A stretch of 64,000 nucleotides of DNA from positions 4,049,031 to 4,113,030 of the forward strand of contig CM034142.1 in the NCBI GenBank assembly GCA_019914995.1. The letters are read 5' to 3'. The notes below the pieces were generated by a model. That model had not been told where the DNA came from. It was given only the letters and a program-made list of their open reading frames with translations, and did no database searches. Below, in pieces: positions 48,662-58,619 of this stretch. The position numbers were made by a program, and so were the translations under genes. Each line of letters begins with the position of its first letter. Position 1 is the stretch's first letter. The stretch comes from Acanthochlamys bracteata. Lineage: Eukaryota; Streptophyta; Magnoliopsida; Pandanales; Velloziaceae.

Positions 48662-51600
48662 ACGTTGACTGTTGATGCACTCATCTTTTAGAACATACTA
48701 GTTTTGTAGAAAAAAAAATGAAGCTAAATATCTGAATAGGAGATAACAAAAGAATTTGTCTTGTGAGATTATAGAGAACGTTTGAATTGTTTACTCCATT
48801 ATGGATGGAGTTAGTAATCTCTTTAAGAACTGTGTTGTTTGGAGAAGAAACCATTGTAGTTGTTTTAGGAAATAACTATCTGAGAGTACCCAATTTTTAA
48901 TTAAAACATGGCATTTCATTATTCTGCCAAATGACAAAACTATATTAGTTCCTACTTGGAGGGTTTACTTTATTATGTAGATATTTTTAATAATGAGAAA
49001 ATTATAAGTGTGTTCCTATTATCTAATATTGCAGAAAAATATAACTACAGTAAAAGAGTAAGTTACCTTTAACTCCTAGACATCTATATCTCTATATTCT
49101 TTAAAAGTGCCTTTATGGTTTTTTATGTCATTCATTATTGTATGTTTAATATTCATTTCAAGAAAATAGTGTGTAAAAGATTCACTTTTGCCATTTGTCA
49201 TGGACTGAACCATAATACCATGTATCCTTGTCATTTGCCTTTTCCATCACCTGTTTCCACACTCATTTGTATACAGTTAAGAACGGATGAGATACCCTCT
49301 TCGTCATAGGTGTTGGTGGATGAGTAATGAATTTCAAATGGGTTGGTTAAAGTTGGGATAGGGACATCATACAGTATTATTGTTGACTAAATAAATCTAT
49401 TTGAGTAGCATTTGTCATATCTTGAAACCTTGGTTGGACGACATAAGCTTTGTCGCAACATATTGATTTGTTTAACATTTATCTTTCCCAGTCAACTTTT
49501 AAGCTTGTGTTATACATGCTTTTTGTTATTTAATATAGGATATGGTTCTTACTCTAAACCACAAAAAGGAAAAGTGAATTTCCTATTTATACTCCCGCCT
49601 GTTAGCAAGATACTCTTCATGGTAATTGCTTTTGTTTTCCTTGAGTGGAAGAGATACACGTGCCTTATCTTTCGCGCATCACATTAGTTGAGATTATCTC
49701 TCTTTTTTAAAATGTCTAATTTTCTTCTTAAGTCTCTAGGTGCCATCCCAGTTGTTGTTGGTGCTCCTAATATTCAGGATTTTGCTCCTGGTCCTGGTTC
49801 GGTTTTGCACATTAAAGTGATTGATGACGTAACTTCAGTCGCGAAAATGATGAAGTATATTGCTTCAGATGCTAATGCTTTTAATCAGTCCATGAGGTAT
49901 TCCATTTATGATTAAACTTTCCATAGTGGTGTTTCCATACTTAAATACTCATACTGTGATTGGGGAGGCCTAGCCTTGTTCATGGTTTTCTCTATTAGTA
50001 ATCAAGCTGATGCTGCTACGAATCCTGTTTTAATGATGACTAGTTATGCTGAATTTCTTTAAGTCATATGAAAAGGTCATGGAGATCTTGTCAAAATAAA
50101 TTTTAATAGATGAGGACTACAGTATGGGTCCGAAACTATTGGCTCATTGCCAATCTTTTCCTATGATAATATAACTTTGGTCATATATAGTACATTGCTT
50201 GAAAGTAACTTCTAGGTGCTTCGGTAGTATTTATTAATATAGACAATGTTAGGGAAGTCACTTAAGTTCGTGGTTGCAATTAATTGCAAACTTGGTAGTT
50301 TGGCTTGAAAATGTTAGCGCAGTATCCTAGTGTTAGTTTAAATGTACGTATTTGTGTTTAGATAGTGTGCATTAGTGTATATGTGCTTAGAAATGTGCAA
50401 ATAAACTTTTACACAGACGTATGAATTCTGGGTACACACATTTTAAGACACTCTTAAGATTATAAAGCCACCATATAAAGTAAAATGAAGGTGCAACTTT
50501 ATTTCCTTTAATGATCACGGAATTGAATTAGCCTCCACAATTTAATTAATAGTTACATAGTTAATTACAAACCTCAGGTTTGGGGTTTCAACTTCAATAT
50601 ACGTGTTTAATATGTGCTTGGAAAATGTACTTTTTAGACATCATATATAGTTAGAACTTGCTTACTTTCTACGTCAATAAATTAGTATAAACAATGTAGA
50701 AATTTTACATTGAGAAGATTAAATGTGCAATATAGGTATTCAGCGTAACTTTCACTAGCATGACGTGTGCTTTTATAATGGAAATGTACCATAGAAGTAA
50801 CCTGAAAGAATGAATTCGAGATTGTCTTAGATGAGCTCCTTGGAATGACTATATTATTTTATTAGAGCGTGATTGTGTGAAATGAGGAATTTGTCCTTAA
50901 TGATTGTCTAAGTTGTTTGTTTTTGTAATTAGATTTTACTAGTTCTTACAGAGCAAGTAATAGCTAAGAGTGACAATTTGGGTTGGTGGATAGTTTCGTA
51001 TCGATCCATTTAATAACCGAGTCAAATTCGTTCAACTCTAATATAATTCATAAGTTTTGTATAGGTCAAAATTGTCAATTTTAATCTAACATATTTAATA
51101 ATCGAGTCAAATTCGAATCGTTCCATTTAATAATTAAAATAATTAATTTTTAATTCTATACTTAGCTTGAGTGAAATTATAAAATCAGTTGGATGAATGT
51201 GCACGATATTTTTGATGAAGAGATATAGTGAGTGTCTGTCAAAATGTGCATTCCTTAATATTTTCATCGGTTCTTCAAATATTCTAAGAATTTTTTTATT
51301 TTTATTATTTAAACATATGTGGTGAGAGCTGAAATTTGTGATTATATATATAGTAATACTTTCGATAATATTATAATTCTCATTTTGTACTATTTTACTA
51401 AGGTATAAAGTAACTGATTAATTATAAATATAATATAATTTAATAATTTATAAATTATTATAATTTGATTGTTTTTTTGTTGCCAAAATTTTATTTTACG
51501 GTAAGAAAAAATCAGGAAAGAGTTGTTCTTTAAAGAGGTTACAATTCGAGTTGGTAGGTCAATTTGTAATCGGCTCGAGTCGACCCATTTAATAACCGGA

Positions 51601-53572
51601 TCAAATTAATTCATAAATTTATACGAGTCAAATTTTCTAATCGTAATCTAATCGTTAAATGGGTCAATATTGGATTGAACTTTCGGATCGGGTCATATAT
51701 TGCCACGTCTAGTAACCACACTTCATGCATAAATCTTTTGATTATAGTATTTTATAGGGAATGGCCATAAGATTTTATAGGCATCTAGAGTATGAATTAT
51801 GTAATCCATCCTATATCCTACATAAAGATGCATGTATGCACATAACCACACAGTTGCGTCCTAGGAGTTGTACAATTCGCTGAATTGGTGTATCCGTGTT
51901 GTTGGCATGTTTGTGTCTGAACTAAATAAGGTAAGTTGGATGATATTAATATTAGCACTGCTATACATCATGAAAATCATGTTCTAAATCGGAATTGATG
52001 TGTCACATGATCGTTAGTGGTTATTTTAAATAAAAAACTGTTTTTCTTAAATAAAAATTCAGAAAAACCAAAAATTTTGGGACATCAATTGTGATCGTAA
52101 ATCATGATGGTTGGACTCATGTTAAATAAGGACACAGCATAAGGACATGACATTGATAGGACACTCGTGCACAAAGTATATTTGTACACATGAATAAATG
52201 CACACTGTATACTAAAGAAGTGCACACGACAAACATATTTTGCCCATACTTATTATGGATAGATCGCATACACAAAATGGATGTATGTCAATGTTGACAT
52301 CAATGGTTAATCCCAGCATTTTTCTAGAAAAATGGATTTCTTACATATTAGGAGTTCCGTGAACTTGTTATGTTAAAACTATGCTTTGTAAACTTTTATC
52401 TTTTTAGTAATTTTCTAATAGAATATTGTCTAGCATTTATTTGCCTCATTGTAATATATATACTTGCATTACGTAATTGGATTTAGGTGGAAGTATGATG
52501 GTCCATCTGACTCTTTCAAGGCTTTGGTGGATATGGCTGCAGTGCATTCATCATGCCGGCTCTGTATCCATCTTGCTACACTAATCCTAGAAAAGGAAGA
52601 AAAGAGCTCTATATTTCAGAGTCGTCCTTGTAAGTGCAGTAGGAAACAAGGAACTGTCTACCATTTGTTTGTGAGGGAAAGGGGTCGCTTCAGGTTGGAA
52701 TCAATTTATATCGGGTAAATTGCTCACCCCTACCTTTTATTTTTATGTATTTCACTGTTGAAAGAAATTCCAATATCCTGAATGAAGTGTCTACTTTAGG
52801 CATCAGTTTGATGCCTATATAGGGGGTTTCATATTTTAGTTACACCTACTGGCAATGAAAACATAAACTGTGTAAATGCTTCTCTTTATGGGCGTGGGTT
52901 TGGTCTCAAAGGGGTAAATTGTTTAGGAGGTTTATCAGCTAAAGGTCCTTTGGGGCTTCTATCACTACTCTTAGAGTGTAATGCTTTGCTTTTCACAATT
53001 CTTCTTCCAGGTTTATGTTTTTGCTTTTTGCCACATAAACTGTACAGGTTGGGCCATGCACATTAATCTCACGGTAGTATTTGTCAGTGGCTTTCTGAAC
53101 GTTAAAATACAAATTAGGTCTTTTACTCTAGACTGCTAAAGTTGACCAAAGTAACCGCTTTAAGCAGTTGTCCCAAATTTGGGAATTTCATTTGGAAGTA
53201 CTTATCCCATCCATTTTGTATATGAACAATCAGTTGTGGACCTGCCAATGACATTCCTCTTATTTACAAGAATTTATGCTCTACCAAAGTTCTTTAAGTT
53301 TGGTTACTCGGTGCAGATCTGAGCAGCTCACAGTGAAGAGGTTGGAGTCTATTGTGCTCAAGAAGTTTGAATCTTTGAATTACGTGCCTGTTTGGAAGGA
53401 AGAGAGGCCAGAAAACATAAGAGGAGGAAATAAGTTCAAAGTGTATAGAATATACCCAGTAGGCCTGAAACAAAGACAAGCATTATACACTTTCAAGTTT
53501 AACAGCGACAATGATCTGAGGAATTTTATTGAGAGCAATCCTTGTGCAAAGCTTGAAGTCATTTTTGTTTAG
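37900..53572 (+). CDS. FUT11: Core alpha-1,3-fucosyltransferase (GT10), seven exons
   Basis: Adds fucose from GDP-fucose in alpha-1,3 linkage to the innermost GlcNAc of N-glycans in the plant Golgi. Exons are 37900-38271, 39857-40017, 45351-45592, 46279-46383, 49740-49896, 52487-52714 and 53317-53572. Their 1521 bp join in frame to 506 residues plus stop, close to known plant FUT11/FUT12 (about 500). Residues 25-42 form a signal anchor after an Arg-rich tail (type II Golgi topology). A stem and the CEEWLERED motif follow. The GT10 donor-site signature lies in [15 protein letters not shown] (274-288) and [10 protein letters not shown] (295-304). The CRLC motif of plant enzymes is at 369-372. 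The first ATG in frame is used. No stop or frameshift is seen, so it is probably functional. FUT11 and FUT12 cannot be told apart here. Confidence 0.95.
38283..38343. repeat. (ATC)n/(ATT)n microsatellite in intron 1
   Basis: ATCATC then ATTATT runs starting 11 bases after the exon 1 donor site. Length variation here could affect splicing, though nothing shows that it does. Confidence 0.85.
38919..39447. repeat. Tandem duplication in intron 1
   Basis: Units 38919-39166 and 39204-39447 share GTGCTTATGTTATCTTAAAT, TATCAAAAGTGGA, CATATTCTAAA and GATTTGGTTATGTAATAAAA with moderate divergence. No coding sense. Confidence 0.8.
39857..40017 (+). CDS. FUT11: Fucosyltransferase exon 2
   Basis: Follows acceptor TGTTAG and ends at CG before GTGGGT. 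Encodes [13 protein letters not shown], the conserved Cys-containing start of the catalytic part, and the [18 protein letters not shown] region. The last codon (Arg) is split with exon 3. Confidence 0.92.
40549..40690 (-). mobile_element. tRNA-derived SINE head (candidate)
   Basis: On the minus strand TAGCTTAGTGG (40649-40659) fits a pol III A box and GAGTTCAACTCTC (40605-40617) fits a B box, 31 bases apart. An A-rich stretch follows. This layout is that of a short tRNA-derived SINE or a worn tRNA pseudogene. Confidence 0.4.
40790..41080. mobile_element. Palindromic fold-back element in intron 2
   Basis: Left arm TGTTGGATATGAAGAATTATG through CAGCTTAATTGGA. The right arm has TCCAATTGAGCTGAAATTTT and CGTAGTTCTTGATATTCAAT, the reverse complement order. 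Same family as 43184-43589 but more diverged. Confidence 0.6.
42191..43099. mobile_element. Candidate hAT-like element in intron 2
   Basis: Left end AAGGTTATCAAGATCGAAAT and right end ATTTCGATTTAAAT-type sequence before GTAACC form a loose inverted repeat. They resemble the ends of the element at 36059 (AAGGTTATCAAAATC). No clear duplication is seen in the GT-rich flanks, and the edges are uncertain. Confidence 0.35.
43104..43183. repeat. (GT)n(TA)n microsatellite
   Basis: GT dinucleotides then interrupted TA dinucleotides, ending exactly where the palindromic element begins. Confidence 0.9.
43184..43589. mobile_element. Well-preserved palindromic element in intron 2
   Basis: Ends GGGATAGGATATAGGCACATG and CATGTGCCTATATCCTATCCC are perfect inverted repeats. 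The arms stay near-identical for about 180 bp (for example CGAGCTCTCCAAATCCAATC, GATAAAATTTCAGCTCAATC and GGAACTCTTGATCAAA), around a short AT-rich centre near 43395. The left arm has an extra 18 bp. (TA)n tracts abut both ends. No coding capacity. The RNA of the unspliced intron would fold into a long hairpin. Confidence 0.8.
43590..43616. repeat. (TA)n microsatellite between two elements
   Basis: Uninterrupted TA run joining the right end of one fold-back element to the left end of the next. Confidence 0.9.
43617..43809. mobile_element. Shortened fold-back element
   Basis: GGGGAAGGATATTGACATTT at the left and GGGAGTGCTACTATCCC at the right. It keeps one arm of the family (CAGCTCAATCGGATCATAAA) and has lost most of the other. 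Flanked by TA tracts on both sides. Confidence 0.6.
43861..44243. mobile_element. Third palindromic element in intron 2
   Basis: Left arm GATATGAAGAATTATGAG and TTTCAGTTCAATCATACCAC. The right arm has GTGATCGGATTAAGCTGAAA and CATAATTTTTCATATTTAAC, reverse complementary with changes. TA-rich tracts lie on both sides (43810-43860 and 44244-44264). Confidence 0.7.
44287..44488 (+). CDS. Unrecognised short Cys-rich open frame in intron 2
   Basis: About 66 codons, open from the end of the TA tract to TAA at 44486-44488. It shows [13 protein letters not shown] followed by [14 protein letters not shown] spacing and an acidic C-terminal half ([16 protein letters not shown]). The codon composition looks protein-like, unlike the intron around it. 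No start codon belongs clearly to it, because the ATG at 44231 lies within repeat sequence. It may be a scrap of a retroelement polyprotein; I do not recognise the family. Confidence 0.3.
44736..44954 (-). pseudogene. Ty3/gypsy pol fragment in intron 2
   Basis: The minus-strand reading [20 protein letters not shown] then [16 protein letters not shown] matches the RT-to-RNase H connection of gypsy elements. The element at 8172-9071 has [20 protein letters not shown] at the same point. Only about 70 codons remain. Confidence 0.75.
45351..45592 (+). CDS. FUT11: Fucosyltransferase exon 3
   Basis: Acceptor AATGTAG, donor GTATGT. Encodes [20 protein letters not shown], the [20 protein letters not shown] region, [15 protein letters not shown] and [10 protein letters not shown], all strongly conserved in plant core fucosyltransferases. 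The preceding intron is 5.3 kb and full of insertions. Confidence 0.95.
46279..46383 (+). CDS. FUT11: Fucosyltransferase exon 4
   Basis: Acceptor ACATAG, donor GTGTGT. Encodes [19 protein letters not shown] and [15 protein letters not shown], the nucleotide-sugar binding signature of GT10. Both end codons are split. Confidence 0.95.
48629..48655. repeat. (AG)n microsatellite in intron 4
   Basis: A run of about 13 AG units within the 3.4-kb fourth intron, which otherwise shows no recognised element. Confidence 0.9.
49740..49896 (+). CDS. FUT11: Fucosyltransferase exon 5
   Basis: Acceptor TCTCTAG, donor GTATTC. Encodes [20 protein letters not shown] and the helix to AFNQSMR. NQS is a potential N-glycosylation site. 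An open reading frame beginning upstream at 49688 is only intron read-through. Confidence 0.95.
50965..51711. mobile_element. hAT-like element in intron 5
   Basis: Ends TAAGAGTGACAAT and ATTGCCACGTCTA. Interior is shared with 13589-14419 (GATATAGTGAGTGTCTGTCA, AAAATGTGCATTC). Flanks GTAATAGC and GTAACCAC agree at five of eight bases. About 747 bp, no coding capacity. Confidence 0.7.
52487..52714 (+). CDS. FUT11: Fucosyltransferase exon 6
   Basis: Acceptor GATTTAG, donor GTAAAT. Encodes [20 protein letters not shown], the SSCRLC motif, the CKCSR cysteine pair and [12 protein letters not shown]. The next codon (Gly) is split with exon 7. Confidence 0.95.
53317..53572 (+). CDS. FUT11: Fucosyltransferase exon 7 (last)
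   Basis: Acceptor GGTGCAG. Encodes the C-terminal domain with [35 protein letters not shown] and the end [10 protein letters not shown], then TAG at 53570-53572. Confidence 0.95.
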
Positions 53573-53715
53573 CTCTCTCTTTCCCCCATGAATGCTTCCT
53601 CAGGTTCAGAAAGTATGGGCTGCTTCCACAGTCTGCATCAGAAGCATCAGAAGCCGTTCTATGGAAATCTGTTTGAGGTGGTATCTCACGTTTGAACGAT
53701 ATCGATTTTGGTGAC

Positions 53716-53791
53716 GATGCTTGGGGATAGACTTAACAGGAGAATATTTTATGGATGCTTCGGGATAGACTTAACAGGAGAATACTTTGGA
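53716..53791. repeat. 38-bp tandem duplication in the 3' UTR
   Basis: GATGCTT(G/C)GGGATAGACTT then AACAGGAGAATA(T/C)TTT twice, starting at 53716 and 53754. Lies between the stop codon and the probable poly(A) signal, with only a few changes between copies. Confidence 0.9.
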
Positions 53792-53824
53792 CTTATTGTA
53801 AAATATGAAATTAGAGTATGACAG

Positions 53825-53830
53825 CAATAA
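53825..53830 (+). terminator. Candidate poly(A) signal of the fucosyltransferase gene
   Basis: AATAAA about 250 bases after the stop codon, followed by T-rich sequence. It is the only canonical hexamer seen close to the stop. The cleavage site is not known. Confidence 0.45.
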
Positions 53831-53899
53831 AAATCGATGAAAAGTTGTTCTAGTTATTATAGAAACCTGGTTGATAGAAGCTTGATCAGGGAAAATAAT

Positions 53900-56800
53900 C
53901 ACACTAAACTATAATGCTCATGTGACATGTTTGTATTAGAAATTGAGCTGTATTCACCTGAGAATGAAAAGTTTTAAGTTCATTGTGGAGAGAAAGACCT
54001 GAAAACATTTTGTTCCAGAGCCAGATCCAAAAAAAAAAATGTAAAAAGAAAAAAAATGGAAGCGGAAGACCCGTCTCCATCTTAAGAGTACGGGTGAAAA
54101 ACAAAATGTAACCATTTTAACACCTCGAATGGGAACTAGCATTAGTTCCAACAGCTTCGCTATCTAAATGTTCGAGTAGAAGCTTAGATATCCTATTATG
54201 GCTGCAACGGGAAAACTCGAGGGGGTGTTTGGTATTTAATTTTTTAAAAATAATTTTTTAATTTTTTTTCACGTTTTTTAATATATTTTTTATAAGTTTT
54301 TAAAAATTTATTAAAAATTTAAAAATATAAGTCCAAATTTTTTCTATTTTAAAAAAATTATTTTAAAAACCTCCCCCTATTCCCCTCCCCTCCAAATCAC
54401 TTCAATCAGATGGTTGGAAGAGAGTCCTGATCCTAATATAATTGAAGCAGGAGTTGAGGTACGTGCGAACATGTGATATGTTAAAGTTGGCCACTTCCGC
54501 GATAGGAAGAGTAGCTCGCGCACGCAGCGTGACTTGAAAATTCATTCAAATGACACACATAACTGTAAATATGATCATCTTTTGTTCATCCATTGCTAGT
54601 ATAACAAGTATCTATTTTCTCTATTCAAAACCAATTCCAAAATTTGTTCAATCATTGCTGTGTAGTAGTTGTTCTCAAGTCTAATGCACCCTCCGTTGTC
54701 TGGTTGACTTCATTAGCTATTATACAAAGTGATCAAAATTATTGGAAAGCGTAAGGGTAAAGAAAAAGCATCAACATAATTGAAAATAAAAAATTCTCTC
54801 GAAAGCTGCCAAGTTAATTGAAAATAGAAAAGGTGCAAACTTGGCTCAACTCAAATGAAACTAAAAGATGCTGCTAAAGGCATCCAAGGTAGAGAAGAGC
54901 CATAAAACGAGACGCTAATGCTTTACTAGACTTTATTCTTTTGAGTTACAAAGCTTTTATATTTTATTTTGTATTTTGACGATTTATTAAGGTTTGACTG
55001 CATCCATTTGAACAGCTTTGTAAAACTCAAGTATCGTAAAGATAGTGGAGAGATGATGTTTAAATAAGTTCTATAGATTTTTAATTTTTGTTTTCTTGTT
55101 ATATGTTGCACTTTTCTTTTGATGATGAAGGATTGAGTTGATTTTAATGAATACAATGCATTTAAAGGAGTTAATGAATGATGTTGTTTTTTAGAATTAT
55201 GTCTTAAACATTTCAATGTTCAAACTTTTATCTTCTAAAGCAATAAGACCAATATTACATAGTAGTGATGTTGATAGGACAGTCATTAGCATGTTGCAGT
55301 ATACATTCATTTACATGCTTCATTACTGATATATGCTCCTGCTGGACTCTTTGTGCTTTATCTGAACCAACAATTGGTATGTTTGTTGATATAACAACTG
55401 GTTTATATTTATGTTCTTTTCTTCTATAACGCTCTTTTTGTGATAAAAGGGAGAAAATGTCTTAGAATTATTAGTGCGAGTATTAGCAAATAGAAAGGGG
55501 AAGAATTTTGCAAAGCCTATGCGCAGAGAAATGAATGCATTATAGGAAGTATTTTCTACACAAAATTTGTAATACGTTGAAGGGAAGTTGAAATTGCATT
55601 AATAATAGGTTTCCAGCTAAACTTATCAAGTGATAAACAACTAAATTAAAAATAAAATTGTCATTATAAAAAAGGATAGATTATTGAAATGCTGAGTGAT
55701 TGTGATGATAATAAATAGTAAGAACTGTTTGTTTGACTAGTCGCGAGATGACAGTTGCAAATTGTGAGTGGAGAAGTAGAAACGTCATTCCATTTCATCA
55801 ACTCAGAGTTGATGTGGATATGAGTGACTTAACCATTTTCTAGATGCAATTTAGAGTAGTTCCAGCCGCGATTCAAAGAGAAAGTTTGGTACACATAATT
55901 AGATCATCATTCATAAAAGATAATCATCAAACGACCAAACTAAAATCATGCAAGAATTTACTATGTAAGTTGTCAAACATGTGAAAATAACAGACAAAAT
56001 CTTGACAGTATAACTAAGTTTTCAATCAATTCTCTTATGAGGTTCAGACCAATTTGAATCTAGATTTTGAAGAGCACTATGAAGAATAAATTCACCGTTA
56101 GATGGAAAATCATACAAGATTTGACTTCAGATCATGTAAGGTATCATCTAGAAAGTTCATCAACAAATGATGAAAATCAGCAGTAAAATCTAAAGAAGCC
56201 CATACTATAATTTAGCTTAAAGCCTCAACAATCACACAGTTAATTTAAGCTTCAGTAATCAAATAGATATATGTATCCTCCGAATCCTTTTGAAATGGAA
56301 ATAATTAATCTACCGATTGGAAAAGCATGGCACCATGAGTTAGGGGAGGTTAAAGAGTGCTTATGAAATTGAACTTTTTTAAAATAACAAGTATTTTGAG
56401 AATAAGTTAGAAGACGAGTTCTACTATTTTGATCTTAAGAAGACAATAAAAATAAATAATAACAAAATTTTAGACATACAACTTTTCTATGTTTTTAAAA
56501 TTTTTAAATAAATTTTATAAAATATTATAGAAAGTTTATTTTAAAACGTAATATAAAAAATTGAAATAAAGCACTCTTCAAATGCACTACCAAACGGTAC
56601 CCGAGACATCTCAAACGCTATATTAAAGCTTTGTAACAAAAAAATAAAATACCACAAGCCCTATAAGTTTATTGCCAAGAAAATATACATATTAGATCAA
56701 AATTTTCAAAAGATAATAGAAGAGACCGTAAATTTAGTAAGCCTTCATACAAAGAGAACGCAACCTTTGGCATCACATGGCCAATGGCACAAGCTAAACA

Positions 56801-57300
56801 AAGTCTGACATCATGTTGAAGCCTCGCTATTATGGAAAGGCTTCCAAAACTTCAAATAGTATACACTAATGAAAGGTAAGATAGTCATCAGAAACTTCTA
56901 AAGACTCTGAGTAAAGAAATGCCTCAAGGAACTCGACTTCTTAAAAACTGAAGAGCTAAAAAATGAAATACTACAAAACAGAATAGACTAAACTTTCGAA
57001 AGATGATTTGCTTAAGCATCAAAATGAAGAAATAGCCTAATAGCATAATACACCTCAACAAGAAAAGAGAGCTAATTTATTAGTTGCTATACTTTAAACT
57101 TGGTATGATAAAATCCATAAATATAAAACAACATTAACCTAAACACCAAAAGCTTAACTTAGCACAGCAGTGAGCTCACCCATAATGAGAAATGGTAATT
57201 ATAACAATAAAAACAATAATCCATAAATAAAGAATGCTAAAATCAGCCCAATATATCTAAGGTAGTAATTGTGCTCGAAATGACAAACACAGACCTTAGT
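53900..57300. other. AT-rich spacer downstream of the gene
   Basis: No supported gene. Long A/T-rich stretches at 54230-54370. The open frame at 54926-55216 is A/T-driven and not convincing. Confidence 0.4.
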
Positions 57301-57379
57301 ATGAATTGAAACATCTTACGTCCATCACAAGGACATCCTATACATGCCTTTCGGCTGTAATTCGAACCTAATGTGAATA

Positions 57380-57870
57380 GTACCCTATTGCAGAAAATTC
57401 GGAATGAAGTATGCAAATGCACTCATTGTAGGCACTTGAATCTCTTAAGACCAGACTAGCTACGATATCATCTTTGTCAAGACCAAGTCGTGACCAGCAT
57501 TAGACTAAATCAATTCCAAATAAGACTCAAACTATACCTAGCCTAATAACCCTAGTCAATATGTTTTCAGTAAATTTTTTATGGAAACCTGTATGATTTA
57601 TATAACAATGGCATGCTAATAACAATAAACACCAAAGGAAAATAAAAACTCAAGTTACCAATAAAATAAATACAATAGCTACTGGGTGTTGGTAGTCGAT
57701 CATACTTATTTCAAACTCAAAAATATACATATCTAGATTTAGAATACAACCAATACACTGCAAGATAGAATTAGAGAAGCACATGTCCTTAAAAGTATAA
57801 GGTAAACAAGATATGCCATGGACACGTCACTCCAATCTACAATACTGATTCTGCATAATCCTTTGTTATC
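57380..57870 (-). mobile_element. Worn gypsy LTR with leader and PBS
   Basis: TCTCTTAAGACCAGACTAGC then TACGATATCAT, then TGTCAAGACC at 57475, matches the leader-PBS-LTR junction of the element at 10720-10766 (CTCTTAAGACCGACTTAGC, CTCTAATACCA, TGTCAAAACC). Similarity fades after about 57870. A 69-codon minus frame follows (57837-58046, ending KITKDYAESVL) that I do not recognise. Confidence 0.55.
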
Positions 57871-58230
57871 TTTACAATGACTTGGGGAGACCAAGAAGAA
57901 AGAGGTGTGCCAGGTTGAGTGACGTGAAGATAGCGGAATGCTTCACTTAAATTCACTGATGCATTACGTAGTTGTTTTATTGATATCTCTCTATTCGCAA
58001 CAAATGTAACGATAGGGCAGAACAATCTTACTAAGTCCTCAATCATTTCATATCGATTCCATCCTTAGCAAGGAGATAAGATAGGAATGAGGTGCAACAC
58101 AACACTTCATTTCTCATGTTGTTGATTTGTTATGTGAATGCCTAATCAATAAACGATGTGTGAAGAGGATTTGACTTAAACATGGAAATGCGATACACAC
58201 ACCTCTATTTGTTTCACATGCCCACATGCT

Positions 58231-58310
58231 TGTTGGAACTCCAAGGTTAATTTTGATGATAATAGTGATTAACAATTATAGTTTAGGAATTAAGGTGAAC
58301 TAATGGTTTG
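58231..58310 (+). repeat. Start of a degenerate copia LTR
   Basis: TGTTGGAACTCCAAGGTTAA then TTTTGATGATAATAG resembles the LTR start of the intact copia read on its own strand (TGTTGGAATTATAAGGATAA, TTTTGATGACAACAA). The match fades quickly. Confidence 0.45.
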
Positions 58311-58619
58311 AATAAAGTTATGTAGATCTTCATATGGAGAAGTTTCACCCACATATAGCAGCATCATAGCCAGCTAATTTATGAGATATTCTTCATCGAG
58401 CACGAAACTGCTCATTGGCGAAGTATGGAAACAGAGCACAGATGAATTCGAGATAAATAATAGAGTATGAAAATAGAGGGGCAGCCAGCTTCTTAGATGC
58501 TACATCCTTGTTGCCAAACCAAATAATTAACCCGAGAAGATCGATTCCAACATCGACATTTCAAGAAGGAATTCTAATAACAGGTTCAAGACTCCAACAG
58601 AAACCTAAGATTGTGTTAG

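Noticed and set aside
54926..55216. 96-codon minus-strand frame
   Set aside because: Lys/Asn/Ser-rich product of AT-rich DNA with no recognisable domain.
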